A DNA stretch of 64,000 nt, from positions 1 to 64,000 of the forward strand of contig NZ_PIOB01000006.1 in assembly GCF_002909255.1 (NCBI RefSeq), written 5' to 3'. The notes under the pieces were generated by a model. It saw nothing but the letters and a program-made list of their open reading frames with translations. It made no database searches and was not told the origin of the DNA. The DNA comes from Arenibacter hampyeongensis (GTDB taxonomy: Bacteria; Bacteroidota; Bacteroidia; Flavobacteriales; Flavobacteriaceae). Position 1 is the first letter of the stretch; every line of letters begins with the position of its first letter. This document shows, piece after piece, positions 1 to 8,231 of the stretch. A program made the translations under genes and the position numbers.

Positions 1-46
1 TAGAAAAAGATAGGATAGACTTGCCCAGAGTTTGTGTTCTGTTCAT

Positions 47-150
47 TTTTTGCATCGCCCAAAAAACGACCAGGGCTGAATAACCAAGGTACGGTGTACC
101 TTGGTTAGGAGGAGCCAGCTGTTGCAGAGGCTAGGCTGATTTTAAATTTC
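47..150. repeat. Dispersed repeat (copy 1 of an inverted pair) with perfect hairpin
   Basis: No gene is supported between 1 and 855. Positions 82-92 and 96-106 form a perfect 11-bp hairpin (AACCAAGGTAC / GTACCTTGGTT, loop GGT). The segment as a whole resembles, in inverted orientation, 23856-23986: both share a CATTTTTTGCATCGCCC block, a CCCTG-T-CG block, a GGTACACC block and a CTGGCTC block in the same order. The origin (insertion-sequence end or other mobile repeat) is not recognised. Confidence 0.5.
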
Positions 151-374
151 TTTAAATCTACGCACTTTCCACGGCCGCACCGTCCAGACCGCTTTCACTT
201 GGGTGAAATGCTCTTTGGACGGCTACCAACACCCAACGCGGAAACCGCTTGATTTAAAACGAAATTGGAAATAGGCCGTTCCTATGTTCCGTAAACCTAC
301 ATAATGTAGAAAAATCATTATCATTAATCTAATGCTATTGAACATTGTCTTCAAAGCCTATGGTCTGGTTGGTC

Positions 375-628
375 CCCACCGCTGGCGCGAGCGTCGCGCT
401 CGTGCCTTTTATAGTATTCACGACAATTTCCAAAGAGTGGCGAAAACAATTGGCATTAAAACTATTACCTGATTCTAGGGGTATCCATAAATCGGAAGCC
501 TTTACACAGCTGCGATTTTACACAGCGGGCCTAACTATCAAAAAGAAGGGAGACAATGGTAAAGACACTGATTACAGTACGAGCCTACCTCGCAGTCAGG
601 CAGGCGTGACGCTCGCACTAGCGGGGCA
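375..628. repeat. REP-like palindromic repeats (two units, 375-405 and 573-628)
   Basis: 375-405 contains GGCGCGAGCGTCGCGCTCG, the inverted form of the motif GAGCAAGATGCTCGCGCC seen at 5043-5065 and 6358-6380. 573-628 carries CAGTACGAGCCT followed by GTGACGCT and CACTAGCGGGGCA, almost the same order as 6307-6359. A CCTGAGCGGAGTCGAAGG block near 650-670 resembles palindromes near 21.8-21.95 kb. An open reading frame over this stretch starts at TTG, has a composition dominated by the repeats and resembles nothing I know, so I do not call a gene. Confidence 0.6.
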
Positions 629-855
629 GTGGAGATGTCATGGCCGCAACCTGAGCGGAGTCGAAGGGTCGGACAAGCAAAGAAACCGAAGGTTCATGAA
701 TACCTTGAAATAACAAGCAGAAATCAATGAACTAAATCCAATACTCACGAAAACCGATCTAAAAATAGTAAAGCTAAACGGCAAACCTTAAATGAAATCT
801 GCTTTGGGGCTTGGATGACCCCTACATTGGACAATGGGAAAGTATTTTCATAAAA

Positions 856-884
856 AAAAGCAGCTCGGTGAAAGAACTGCTTTT
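856..884 (-). terminator. Rho-independent terminator after the 910-1281 gene
   Basis: AAAAGCAG (856-863) pairs with CTGCTTTT (877-884), flanked by A-rich and T-rich runs. Read on the minus strand this gives a stem followed by a U-tract, 26 bases beyond the stop codon of the secreted Cys-motif protein. Confidence 0.65.
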
Positions 885-909
885 GAATAAGTTTAAAAGG
901 ATTTGTGGT

Positions 910-1281
910 TTATCCTTTTACCGTAACCTTTTCTACAACGATAGATTTTATACCATCTTTTTCCACCACTTTTCCGGTTACTTCTACCGTTTCAGCAGCG
1001 TTTGCAATTACTTGTTTATAGGCATCAGCTGCATTGTGGTCTTCTACCAAAAGATAAACCATTCCGTTCTCACTGAGAATTCCGGCAGGTAATCCTTTAT
1101 CCAAACAGGCTTGGGCGCATTTTTTGTGGCCTTGTCCCGTAGCTTCTTGCGTAACATAACAAGACATGTCCAAAACTTCTCCTTTGATAGTTTCACTGCT
1201 TTGGGCAAAAGCGTTGGACGAGAACATAAAAAGAAAAGCCATCAATAATAATCCGAAATAAGGAGTTTTTGTGTGTTTCAT
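910..1281 (-). CDS. Secreted protein with conserved Cys motif, function unknown
   Basis: A 123-residue protein with a clear signal peptide (about residues 1-27, hydrophobic core LLLMAFLFMFSS ending ANAFAQ). The mature part begins with a DMSCYV motif and then a GHKKCAQACLDKGLP block, so three cysteines and a histidine are grouped in about 25 residues, which suggests a metal- or haem-related site. The rest reads as a small beta-rich domain (VEVTGKVVEKDGIKSIVVEKV). It is monocistronic, ends in a hairpin terminator, and sits divergent to a haem-binding-domain gene, so a shared redox or haem role is possible. That link is inference; I do not recognise a named family. Confidence 0.8.
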   Translation of the reverse strand: MKHTKTPYFGLLLMAFLFMFSSNAFAQSSETIKGEVLDMSCYVTQEATGQGHKKCAQACLDKGLPAGILSENGMVYLLVEDHNAADAYKQVIANAAETVEVTGKVVEKDGIKSIVVEKVTVKG

Positions 1282-1479
1282 AGTATATGATTTTGTTAAA
1301 CGGTCTATCTCTAAAATTACAATTAAAATGGCATTAATTGGAATAATTGTAAAGAAATTATGGGGCGATGGTTAGAATTGTTTCCCGGAAAGTTTAAAAA
1401 AATTATTAGCTTAGTTCAACGGTAAAGGCATTTGCGGTCTATTTTTCTTAAAAACAGCACCTTTTTTGAACATGCAATT

Positions 1480-1983
1480 ATGAAAACCTGGTTAAAGATT
1501 GTCCTTGCGTTATTTGTTGTCCTCCTGATTCTACAACTTCCTATATTTAATCCTGAAAAAAATTATGTCGACGCTGATACCGATGTGGACATAACAGATA
1601 AGTACGAGGTGCCAATGAATATCCAAATGGATCTATATGTGGCCTGTTATAATTGCCATTCCAATTATACCGAAAATTATCCGTGGTATTACAACATACA
1701 ACCTGTAAGTTGGTGGATGAACGGCCATATTAAGAATGCCAAACAGGCTTTGAATTTCTCCGAATTTGCTACTTATCCACCGGAAACTGCTGCCAAGAAA
1801 TTCGAAGCCCTTCACAAGGTCATGGAAGAGCAGAGCATGCCGCTTAAATCTTACCTTTTACTTCATGATGAAGCAAATCTGACCGACGAACAATACCAAC
1901 AGATTGCCGACTGGGCAAAGGAGACACAGAAGACAGTAGAGAAAGAAATAGATTCAACCAAAAAATCTACCATTGGATTATAA
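1480..1983 (+). CDS. Haem-binding-domain membrane-anchored protein
   Basis: A 167-residue protein read from the ATG at 1480; an upstream in-frame start would only add an unlikely leader before the signal anchor. Residues 4-21 form a membrane anchor. The motif CYNCHSN (C56, C59, H60) followed by PWYYNIQPVSWWMNGHI is characteristic of the periplasmic Haem_bd family of Bacteroidota, where the CxxCH binds haem c and a distal Met may complete coordination. The C-terminal half (MEEQSMPLKSYLLLH then LTDEQYQQIADWA) is the usual family ending. Its C-terminal portion is duplicated as a fragment at 4812-4983. It converges on the GH32 gene across a perfect palindromic terminator. Confidence 0.9.
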   Translation: MKTWLKIVLALFVVLLILQLPIFNPEKNYVDADTDVDITDKYEVPMNIQMDLYVACYNCHSNYTENYPWYYNIQPVSWWMNGHIKNAKQALNFSEFATYPPETAAKKFEALHKVMEEQSMPLKSYLLLHDEANLTDEQYQQIADWAKETQKTVEKEIDSTKKSTIGL

Positions 1984-2032
1984 ATCCCTCTGAAAAACTT
2001 ATTTCTTAATCCAACTACTTGAAATCAGCTAT

Positions 2033-2056
2033 ACAGTATTTTAATTAAAATACTGT
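2033..2056. terminator. Bidirectional palindromic terminator
   Basis: Positions 2033-2044 and 2045-2056 are perfect inverted halves (ACAGTATTTTAA / TTAAAATACTGT), giving a 24-bp palindrome between the convergent haem-binding-protein and GH32 genes. The T- and A-rich arms fit a terminator that works in both directions. Confidence 0.6.
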
Positions 2057-2077
2057 AAACTAGCCCATAAAATTGGG

Positions 2078-3523
2078 TTACCATGTTCTTGCAATTTCAT
2101 GAAACTCCATGGATACTAATTTTAATTCTCCGTCAGTAAATAGATCAACGGTATCTTGGTCGGGAGAGAAAGCAAATTGTTGCGAATATGAAAAAATGCC
2201 ATTGTTCCCAAATACTTCAAGTTGCCCCCAATCGACCAATAATCTTATTTTGACATGATTTGAATCGTCCGGTAATAATTCGTTGGCTAATAAAGTCTTA
2301 TTATGAATGTCATAGATTATATATCTATTGGCTACTTTAATGCCAAAAGTCTGGGCAGTGGTTTCGGTCAGATCAATTTCTAGGGAGAGCTCAAATTTCT
2401 TAGAGTGAATACCTTCCAGCAAATTTGTTTTTGGTTTTACCAACTGAACTCCCCAAGTCTTGGTGCTTTCATAAATGCTGGAAATTTCATGAATCGGATA
2501 TCTGGTAATTCGTTTTTGTCCATTCACAGTTGTCAGTCCAAGAGATACTGGAAAAGTAGCGTTTCGTTCCCATCCCTTTTCTCCAATTCCACCATTCCAG
2601 TGATCCATCCAGGCCAGCTGAATAATTCGCGGATCATTATTGGGAAGGTTTCCCATTGGAAAAGTCTGGGCAGCATAAAAGTCGGGCCCAACATCCATTA
2701 CCAAAGTTTCCTGATCTTTATCTTGTAGGAAAGTTGTACCATCAAACTCTCCTACAAGATAAGAACCGTTGGCATCTTGTAATACCCATTTTTTATTATT
2801 TTCATCACCATCCAATGGTAATTGAAATAAATCCGGGCATTCATAGCCAAAATCAAGATTGCTTAAAAACTCCCAATTTATAAGGTCTGGAGAGCCATAA
2901 AAAGTAGTCCCGTTTTCGTAAAGTGCCAATACCCATTGTGAACTAGGTTTGTGCCAAATAACACATGGATCTCGAGGATTGGCATTCTTTGTAAAATGTG
3001 CCACCGGATTATTGGCGTAATCATGCCATGTTTTTCCATCGTCATTGCTCCATGCCAAACAGGTACCTACGGCAGTGCCCGTATATATGGCGACAATCGC
3101 TTCTTTTTTTGAACCTGTAATTCTTTTGGCCGATTCACCGCTGACCACTACAGCACTTCCAGAATACACTTGATCGCCCGAAACGTTGCGAACGGCCTCT
3201 GCTGGCAAAAATGACTTTTGGGGAATCAATGCCACACCTTCATCTTTCCAATGTAATAAATCCTGACTTGTAGCATAACCGCCATGCCTTATTTCTTTAC
3301 CCCATTGGTATATCATATGATACTTTCCTCCTTGATATACCAGTCCATTTATATCGTTCATCCATTCTGATTTTGGGCTGAAATGATATTGTCCCCGATA
3401 CGTTTCCAAATAATCGATCTCATCACTATGTGGATTATATTGGGCATTTACTGTTCCCAATGTGCTTGCTATAAAAAGAACTAGAAAGGACTTTAATAGT
3501 TTTATTGTTACCATTATTCTCAT
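2078..3523 (-). CDS. Glycoside hydrolase family 32 (levanase/inulinase-like)
   Basis: A 481-residue secreted hydrolase of beta-fructans. The signal peptide covers about residues 1-27. The three GH32 signatures are present: WMNDING near residue 54 (D57 nucleophile; the usual Pro after it is Ile here), RDP near 183 (transition-state Asp), and ECPD near 228 (acid/base Glu). The C-terminal part has the beta-sandwich expected for GH32 (LLVDWGQLEVFGNNG). Length fits the family. A second Met three codons in could be the true start. Upstream of the gene lies an attC-like spacer. No SusC/SusD or fructose transporter is adjacent, so this is a stand-alone enzyme or relic of a fructan locus. Substrate preference (levan or inulin) cannot be told. 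Confidence 0.93.
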   Translation of the reverse strand: MRIMVTIKLLKSFLVLFIASTLGTVNAQYNPHSDEIDYLETYRGQYHFSPKSEWMNDINGLVYQGGKYHMIYQWGKEIRHGGYATSQDLLHWKDEGVALIPQKSFLPAEAVRNVSGDQVYSGSAVVVSGESAKRITGSKKEAIVAIYTGTAVGTCLAWSNDDGKTWHDYANNPVAHFTKNANPRDPCVIWHKPSSQWVLALYENGTTFYGSPDLINWEFLSNLDFGYECPDLFQLPLDGDENNKKWVLQDANGSYLVGEFDGTTFLQDKDQETLVMDVGPDFYAAQTFPMGNLPNNDPRIIQLAWMDHWNGGIGEKGWERNATFPVSLGLTTVNGQKRITRYPIHEISSIYESTKTWGVQLVKPKTNLLEGIHSKKFELSLEIDLTETTAQTFGIKVANRYIIYDIHNKTLLANELLPDDSNHVKIRLLVDWGQLEVFGNNGIFSYSQQFAFSPDQDTVDLFTDGELKLVSMEFHEIARTW

Positions 3524-3544
3524 GTTTATTGTAAAATTTTAGTT

Positions 3545-3600
3545 GTCAACGCTTGGTATAACCGTCAGTTACTTGTTACTATGTTTTAATTTTTGGTTAG
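3545..3600 (-). other. attC-like imperfect palindromic spacer upstream of GH32
   Basis: On the gene's coding strand the spacer begins with TGCCTAACCAAA and ends GGTTATACCAAGCGTTGACA, that is, an RYYYAAC-like left end and a GTT-containing right end about 20 bases before the GH32 start. The right end matches the CATAGCCAAGCGTTGTG seen before the 37601-38311 gene. Interpretation as a recombination site is inference. Confidence 0.4.
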
Positions 3601-3615
3601 GCAGTGGGAAATGAG

Positions 3616-4392
3616 TTAATTGGGGTTCCATTCAAGGGTATTCAATAAAACCTTTAGGAAATTCGGATTTTTGTAATCTGATACCTCATGCCCAGCCTGA
3701 TAATAAAATACCATCCCTTTGCCTTTTTGACTATACCAACCAGAAGTTGGTTGAATTCTTGATCCATCTTCAGTTCTAAAACCAAATAAAATTGTTCTTT
3801 GATCATCTTTAAAACGTTGATTCAGAAACAACTCCGTATTTATTAGTTGAAAAGAACTAAATGTCCCGTCGTATTTTGAATCATATTCAGAATTAAATGT
3901 GGTGACTTTTTCATATTTAATCCCATTAGTAGTAATAAAATGTCCTGGATACAAATTCACCATGGAATAGGTCAAATTGGCCAAAACCTTCCATGGATAT
4001 TCCTCATGGTCTCTTGGAAATAATTCGATACCTAAAAAGTCGAGCCATTGGGGATTTTTCATTTTTGAAGACGAAATACCATGATGCAGGACAATTAATG
4101 ACCCACCATTCATCGTGTAATCAATTAATGCGCGTTCAGTTCTGGGAGAGTGTGTTTTATGAATATACATGAAAACAAAGTCAAAACCTGATATACCGGA
4201 TTCAATTTCTTCTTCCTCTACTTTATTGATGATATAACCATTTTCCGTCAAGCCTTCTGCCAAGACGTCCATTTGAGGCCATGTGTCAGAAATAATTAAA
4301 ACCTTATTCTTTTGTGCAAAAACTGAAAAAGGGATTAATACAATTAGTACCAACAAATATTTAAATGAAAGTGCATGTGTTTTTTGATTCAT
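3616..4392 (-). CDS. ThuA-like domain secreted protein
   Basis: A 258-residue protein with a signal peptide (about 1-26, ending SVFAQ). The mature protein is a class-I glutamine-amidotransferase-like fold of the ThuA family: KVLIISDTWP strand, MDVLAEGLTENGY helix, FDFVFMYIH strand, GGSLIVLHHGISS, then GKGMVFYYQAGHE and a terminal LKVLLNTLEW. These are standard ThuA landmarks. ThuA-like proteins are common in sugar-catabolic loci of Bacteroidota, often beside Gfo/Idh oxidoreductases and DUF1080 hydrolases, which fits the cluster at 8-13 kb. The family's biochemical role is poorly known. Upstream lie two dispersed repeats (4576-4785). Confidence 0.88.
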   Translation of the reverse strand: MNQKTHALSFKYLLVLIVLIPFSVFAQKNKVLIISDTWPQMDVLAEGLTENGYIINKVEEEEIESGISGFDFVFMYIHKTHSPRTERALIDYTMNGGSLIVLHHGISSSKMKNPQWLDFLGIELFPRDHEEYPWKVLANLTYSMVNLYPGHFITTNGIKYEKVTTFNSEYDSKYDGTFSSFQLINTELFLNQRFKDDQRTILFGFRTEDGSRIQPTSGWYSQKGKGMVFYYQAGHEVSDYKNPNFLKVLLNTLEWNPN

Positions 4393-4575
4393 AAATATTA
4401 AAGTTTTTTTGCCCTCACTAGCTACTCAAGGTCCTATTTTCTCATCCCCTTAGTTAATATCAATTTCGGGTTTTACTTTTTTTCTATCATTAGACATTAA
4501 ATATTTTGTCCCTTATGTCTCTCCATATGTAAACCTTGTGCATTATCCCATCTGCTTGCCTTTCTTAGCATTGCT

Positions 4576-4638
4576 GATAACAATTGGATATAGATATTGA
4601 CTTTATATATTTTACAAACGACGTGTCAACTAGCCTTT
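4576..4638 (-). repeat. AT-rich dispersed spacer repeat
   Basis: On the minus strand this reads AAAGGCTAGTTGACA, then GTTTGTAAAATATATA, then CTATATCCAATTGTTAT. The same order of blocks (TTGAC, TTTATTAAATATATAGT, CTATATCC, GTTRxx) recurs upstream of the genes starting at 35011, 36351 and 39033. Its left part (TAACAATTGGATATAGATATT on the plus strand) is also near-identical to 18386-18406, and both loci continue into the GGGGGGAGTACTAC repeat. Confidence 0.5.
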
Positions 4639-4680
4639 ACCTGAATACATTTTAGTGTCTTATAATTTCTATTAACACAA

Positions 4681-4785
4681 TACTATTTTCGCTGTTGTAA
4701 ATAGGGGGGAGTACTACAGCCAACAATTTATTATAAGCCTTCTAAGGTAGTAAATATAGGTAATGGAATTCGCTTAATCGATTAA
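4681..4785 (+). repeat. Dispersed GGGGGGAGTACTAC repeat, copy A
   Basis: Contains TTTTCGCTGTTG, GGGGGGAGTACTACAGCC, CTTCTAAGGTAGTAAATATA and CGCTTAATCGAT. The same blocks in the same order are found at 18475-18600 and 39795-39925, and the first half at 13336-13415. No coding potential is apparent. It lies just upstream of a duplicated gene fragment. Confidence 0.65.
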
Positions 4786-4811
4786 ATTTTTAAATCTCTA
4801 TTGTGCAACAT

Positions 4812-4983
4812 TATCGAAAACCTTCACTTGGTAATGAAAGAACAGAGCATGCCGCTTAAATCTAACCTTTTACTTCATGAGGAAGCTAAACTGACCGACG
4901 AACAATACCAACACATTGCCGACTGGGCAAAGGAAACACAGCAAAAATGGAGAACGAAATTGATACCACCAAAACCTTTTAAA
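4812..4983 (+). pseudogene. Duplicated C-terminal fragment of the haem-binding-domain gene
   Basis: About 170 bases are nearly identical to 1807-1960 of the intact haem-binding gene: KEQSMPLKSNLLLHEEAKL and LTDEQYQHIADWAKETQ match the intact copy with a handful of substitutions. The signal anchor and the CxxCH haem motif are missing and no start codon of its own is convincing, so this is a partial duplication. It is bracketed by a GGGGGGAGTACTAC repeat on the left and an ACGAGC-type palindromic repeat on the right, which suggests that these repeats took part in the duplication or in trimming it. Confidence 0.85.
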
Positions 4984-5002
4984 AAAGCCCTGTTTTTATA
5001 GG

Positions 5003-5080
5003 GATCCACCGCTAGCAGGAGCGGCAGGCTCGCACTACCAGGACACGAGCAAGATGCTCGCGCCAGCAAGGGGGAAATAA
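5003..5080. repeat. REP-like palindromic repeat
   Basis: Carries CCACCGCTAGCAGGAGC and then ACACGAGCAAGATGCTCGCG followed by CCAGCAAGGGGGAAATA. The second half is nearly identical to 6357-6393. GAGCAAGATGCTC has palindromic arms (GAGCA/TGCTC). Family members also lie at 375-405 and 573-628. Confidence 0.65.
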
Positions 5081-5087
5081 GCAGCTA

Positions 5088-5390
5088 CTATAATTTAGTT
5101 CCCTGGATTAAAATGGAAGATTGGATCGACTTTTCTTTTAGATGCAAGAACTTTTTTCGTTCCTCGTCATTTTTAAAATTATCAAAGTCTTCTTGCGTAT
5201 TAAATTCCACCAAATGAATTTCATAAGGGGTCTCTATATTTTTTTCGATTACGGATTCCTCTGTGGGTCTAATTCTTAGAGTAAGTCTACCATTATATTT
5301 TAAAATGATGGGAATGGCAAGTTCCTCAAACTGATTAAATATTTCTTCCTGTCCGGCTATAACGTAAATAAGTTGTGTTATGTAGATCAT
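5088..5390 (-). CDS. Small protein with dimeric alpha/beta-barrel (DUF1330-like) fold
   Basis: A 100-residue cytoplasmic protein starting MIYITQLIYVIAGQEEIFNQF. The pattern of a first strand ending at a conserved Gly/Glu, a helix with FEELAIPIILKYNGR, strands with LTLRI and IHLVEF, and a FDNFKNDEERKKFLHLKE helix is that of DUF1330/antibiotic-biosynthesis-monooxygenase-like ferredoxin folds, which act as dimers. The stop codon abuts a REP-like repeat. The gene is monocistronic and no partner is evident. Fold assignment is from pattern only. Confidence 0.65.
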   Translation of the reverse strand: MIYITQLIYVIAGQEEIFNQFEELAIPIILKYNGRLTLRIRPTEESVIEKNIETPYEIHLVEFNTQEDFDNFKNDEERKKFLHLKEKSIQSSILIQGTKL

Positions 5391-5458
5391 AGTATGAGTG
5401 AATTTATGCAGAGTTGATTTTGGAGTAGGGGAGAATAACCAATGAATAGGAAACGTTG

Positions 5459-6280
5459 TTATTTGTTGTTTTCTGTGATTTCCGTTAACTCAATATTTAG
5501 TTTTTGGCCTCCATAATTCACATAGTTCAATTGGACAAACCCATATTTTTTATGAAACCAATAGGTCACTTCAGATCGGCCCAGGTCAAAGTTTGATACG
5601 CCTCTAACTTTTCAACAGGTTTCTAATTCGCCGTAGTTTGTCTGTACAGTCTCTTTGGATAGGATCTCAAAGGTACTTCTTACTTTCATGTGGGACCAAT
5701 CCCCCCAACCTTCTTTCAATACTATATCATTGTCTGTCCATTTTTTTCCTACACTCAAAGGAAATTTAATTTGCGGAAATGGAGCTACCTCTGTGAAGTT
5801 ATATTGGTTGGACCTGAAGGGATGCATCCATATTTGTTCCACATTCTCTCTTATTCCTGTACTTACAGTTTGCCACCATTCATTAGAAATGGCGCTCTTG
5901 TTGAGTTGATATAAATTAATGCTATCAACTGACTCCTTGTCAAATTCATATTTTACCAGAATCTCGTCCTGAATTTCAGGATGATGTTCCCATCGCTTTC
6001 CTATTGCCATTAATAAAATACGCTCTTGGGATATTAATTCATTTGATGCGCTATAGAATGCTGCATCAAAAGCGTAAACTCTACAGGGTTTAAAGATTTC
6101 TCTTCTTTTCTCTATTCTTAGAACAGAATCCAATTCTGGAGTCATTTCTCCAATTATGCTTGCTCTATAATCATACTTTGGCATGGGTTCTGGAGCACAC
6201 CTAAAGTCAACACTTTTTTTGTTTGTGCAACTCCCAATGAGAAAGACAAGGCCAAAGAATAGGTACAGTTTATATTTCAT
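5459..6280 (-). pseudogene. Lipoprotein gene interrupted by an in-frame TGA
   Basis: The reading frame starts at 6280 with a lipoprotein signal (lipobox LIGSC) and runs to a TGA at 5612-5614, directly after GELETC. It then continues in the same frame, without a shift, for 50 more codons (KVRGVSNFDLG, SEVTYWFHKKYGFVQL, NYGGQKLNIELTE) to a TAA at 5459. The continuation has ordinary protein composition, so the intact form was probably 273 residues. A TGG (Trp) to TGA change would explain the stop. Family unknown; the C-terminal part reads like the beta-strands of a surface lipoprotein. Whether the 222-residue product is still made and works cannot be seen. Confidence 0.8.
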
Positions 6281-6304
6281 AATAGGTTATGGTTTGAATG
6301 ACAG

Positions 6305-6393
6305 ACAGTACGAGCCTGCTTAGCTGTTAGGCGCACGTGACGCTTACACTAGCGGGGCACGAGCAAGATGCTCGCGCCAGCAAGGGGAAATAG
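6305..6393. repeat. REP-like palindromic repeat that ends the FAD-oxidoreductase gene
   Basis: CAGTACGAGCCT, GTGACGCTTACACTAGCGGG and GCACGAGCAAGATGCTCGCG occur in the same order as in 573-628 and 5043-5065. The repeat overlaps the 3' end of the FAD-dependent oxidoreductase gene, whose last 13 or so codons are repeat sequence rather than family sequence. Confidence 0.7.
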
Positions 6394-7414
6394 CATCGTC
6401 AAACACCTTTCCAGAGGTATAATCATCCTTGTTCATTTTATATAAACCGTCTATTCGATAGGTTTCTCGAACGGCAGTTTCCGTTTTTAAATCCACCAGT
6501 TTCAAATTCTCACACCCCGGAAAAGTTTTTAGCGTCCTTACCAATTTTAGCAGGGTATTTCTTCCTTCCTTATTAGCCTTGGTATGTACTTCGGAAGTGG
6601 TAGAATCTGCACCCGGCACATATACATAACTATAGGGGACATAGGTGTGCTCACGACTTTCCCTTTTTGAATTTTCGAGCATGTTTTGTCTCAATACGCG
6701 GTGGTATTCTTCTGGAATCTTGGTTAAATCAAGTGAATCATAGTTATAGCCTCCCAATCTAAAGATCAGGGAGCCAGGTTGTGTATCTTTTTCTCTTAGC
6801 ACATCATAACCGGCCATCGATGCAATCAATGCATTTCCAGTACAATCAATTATCTGATTGCAGACGATGGTTGTTTTTGTACCTTTTCCAACGGATTCTA
6901 CGATCCATTTTCCCTTTTTAAATTCAATCTGTGTTGGAGATTCATAATAACGAATATCCACACCTGCCTCCAAGCATTTCTCTTCGGTCAATAAAGTATA
7001 TAATGGAACATTTATCGTTACTTGATGTTTCCAATGGCTATCTGGAACCTTAGAGAAATTGGGCAATTTATCTCCATTCAACTCCACACAATCCATCACT
7101 AATTCCCAACCTATACCGCCAATAATTTGTTTGCCCCAAGCATGGAATATCCCCGGAAAGGCGACGCCGCCTGTAGTGGTAGTTCCTCCCAACTGACTCC
7201 CACTTTCAATCAAGATCGTTTGTGCTCCGGCTCTGCCAGCCTGAATAGCGGCAATAGTACCAGCCGTACCACCGCCTACTACCAATATCTCTGTAGTTAT
7301 ACTTTCTTCTTTTACAATATATGGCGCTACGAGCGATTCTTCCTTTGCAAAGGATGGTGTTACCATTCCAAGAGAGACAGCTCCCATGGATTTTAACATT
7401 GATCTTCTTTTCAT
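6344..7414 (-). pseudogene. FAD-dependent oxidoreductase, C-terminally truncated by a repeat
   Basis: Read from the ATG at 7414, which gives a twin-arginine-like leader (MKRRSMLKSMGAVSLG). Residues about 42-70 hold the Rossmann motif VVGGGTAGTIAAIQAGRAG with the following acidic IE, and LGGTTTTGGVAFPG is typical of FAD_oxidored family proteins, which act on sugars or related substrates in the periplasm. Family members usually run to 450-600 residues; this one stops after about 350, where the reading frame enters an ACGAGC-type palindromic repeat at about 6392 (VFDDAIS then repeat-derived residues). I read it as a truncated, probably inactive gene. A homologue of the missing C-terminus is not found downstream. 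Confidence 0.8.
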
Positions 7415-7931
7415 GTAATTAATTGTTGGGTGATAACACAAATGTAAATAATGACAATCTAATAACTAATCCGCAATATCATGCACTAGATATTTTTTTC
7501 TTTTGAGTATTTGTATGTGCAGATGATTCAGGACGGGTTATAATTAACCGCAACAATTGTATATATGTAATTTATATCTTTCCAATTAACAAACTATAAG
7601 CCGATAAAATTCATAACATATTATGGCCCTGTCTACCGGCAGGCAGGTAAGCCAAACGCATGTATTGTTTGGCAAAACCAATACAAACGAAATTACAGGT
7701 ATATCCAAATAATCTATCTTTAGTAAAAGTAAACCAATAAATATTAAATTGATCAAAGAGAAAACAAACTCCATTCGAGCCGTCTAAATATTTTATTTCG
7801 ATAACTTATTGGTCATCAACTTGTTCACTATAAATTATTATATTTGGTTAGTAGCAGACTTACAAAGAAATGGCATATACCAAAAAGTTGAACCAAAGTT
7901 ATATCTATTCTGGCCTTAAACTATCCAGAAA
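7415..7931. other. Gene-free stretch
   Basis: This AT-rich region separates the divergent FAD-oxidoreductase and susD-remnant/Gfo-Idh genes. It contains a CTGTCTACCGGCAGGCAGG palindrome near 7628-7646, a motif type that recurs at 20.3, 22.0 and 24.0 kb. A 62-codon open frame here has no recognisable content. Promoters for both sides are probably present, but I could not single one out. Confidence 0.5.
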
Positions 7932-8226
7932 GATTGGGTCTGGAAGAACAATGACACACTTAACGAAACAAAACCTGAACGATTGAGGAATTTGGCTTTT
8001 GAGAGTTTGCGCGTATTTGATATTAATCGTTGGAAAATGGGTTATTTAAAGATCAGGTTGGACCAAGAAAATTTACTATAAAGATGCTGTTTCCGGTGAA
8101 TGGAAGCTGTTGGACTATGGAGTGGTTGCTAATTTCAATTAAAATAGGGATTAATGCCGGTCTGTTCCCAAGGACAAAATGAATATTAATGATGTAATTA
8201 CCCAGAATCCGGACTATGTAAATTAA
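7932..8226 (+). pseudogene. Fragment of a SusD/RagB-like gene
   Basis: Translating in successive frames gives DWVWKNNDTLNETKPERLRN, LAFESLRVFDINRW, then after a frame change WTKKIYYKDAVSGEWK, and finally NINDVITQNPDY before a stop at 8224-8226. ERLRNLAFESLRVFDINRW corresponds to the ERRxELAFEGxRxFDLxRW signature of SusD-like outer-membrane glycan-binding proteins, and NxxITQNPxY is the usual SusD C-terminus. At least two frame breaks and the loss of the first three-quarters show that it is dead. Its stop lies five bases before the Gfo/Idh/MocA gene, so the sugar operon probably once followed a SusCD pair. Confidence 0.85.
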
Positions 8227-8231
8227 AAATT

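Noticed and set aside
345-713. A 122-codon open frame on the plus strand
   Set aside because: It starts at TTG, consists largely of palindromic repeat sequence and has no resemblance to any protein family, so I treat it as repeat DNA.
7586-7774. A 62-codon minus-strand hydrophobic open frame
   Set aside because: It contains the CTGTCTACCGGCAGGCAGG palindrome within the frame, lacks a sensible protein pattern and is in an intergenic region between divergent genes.
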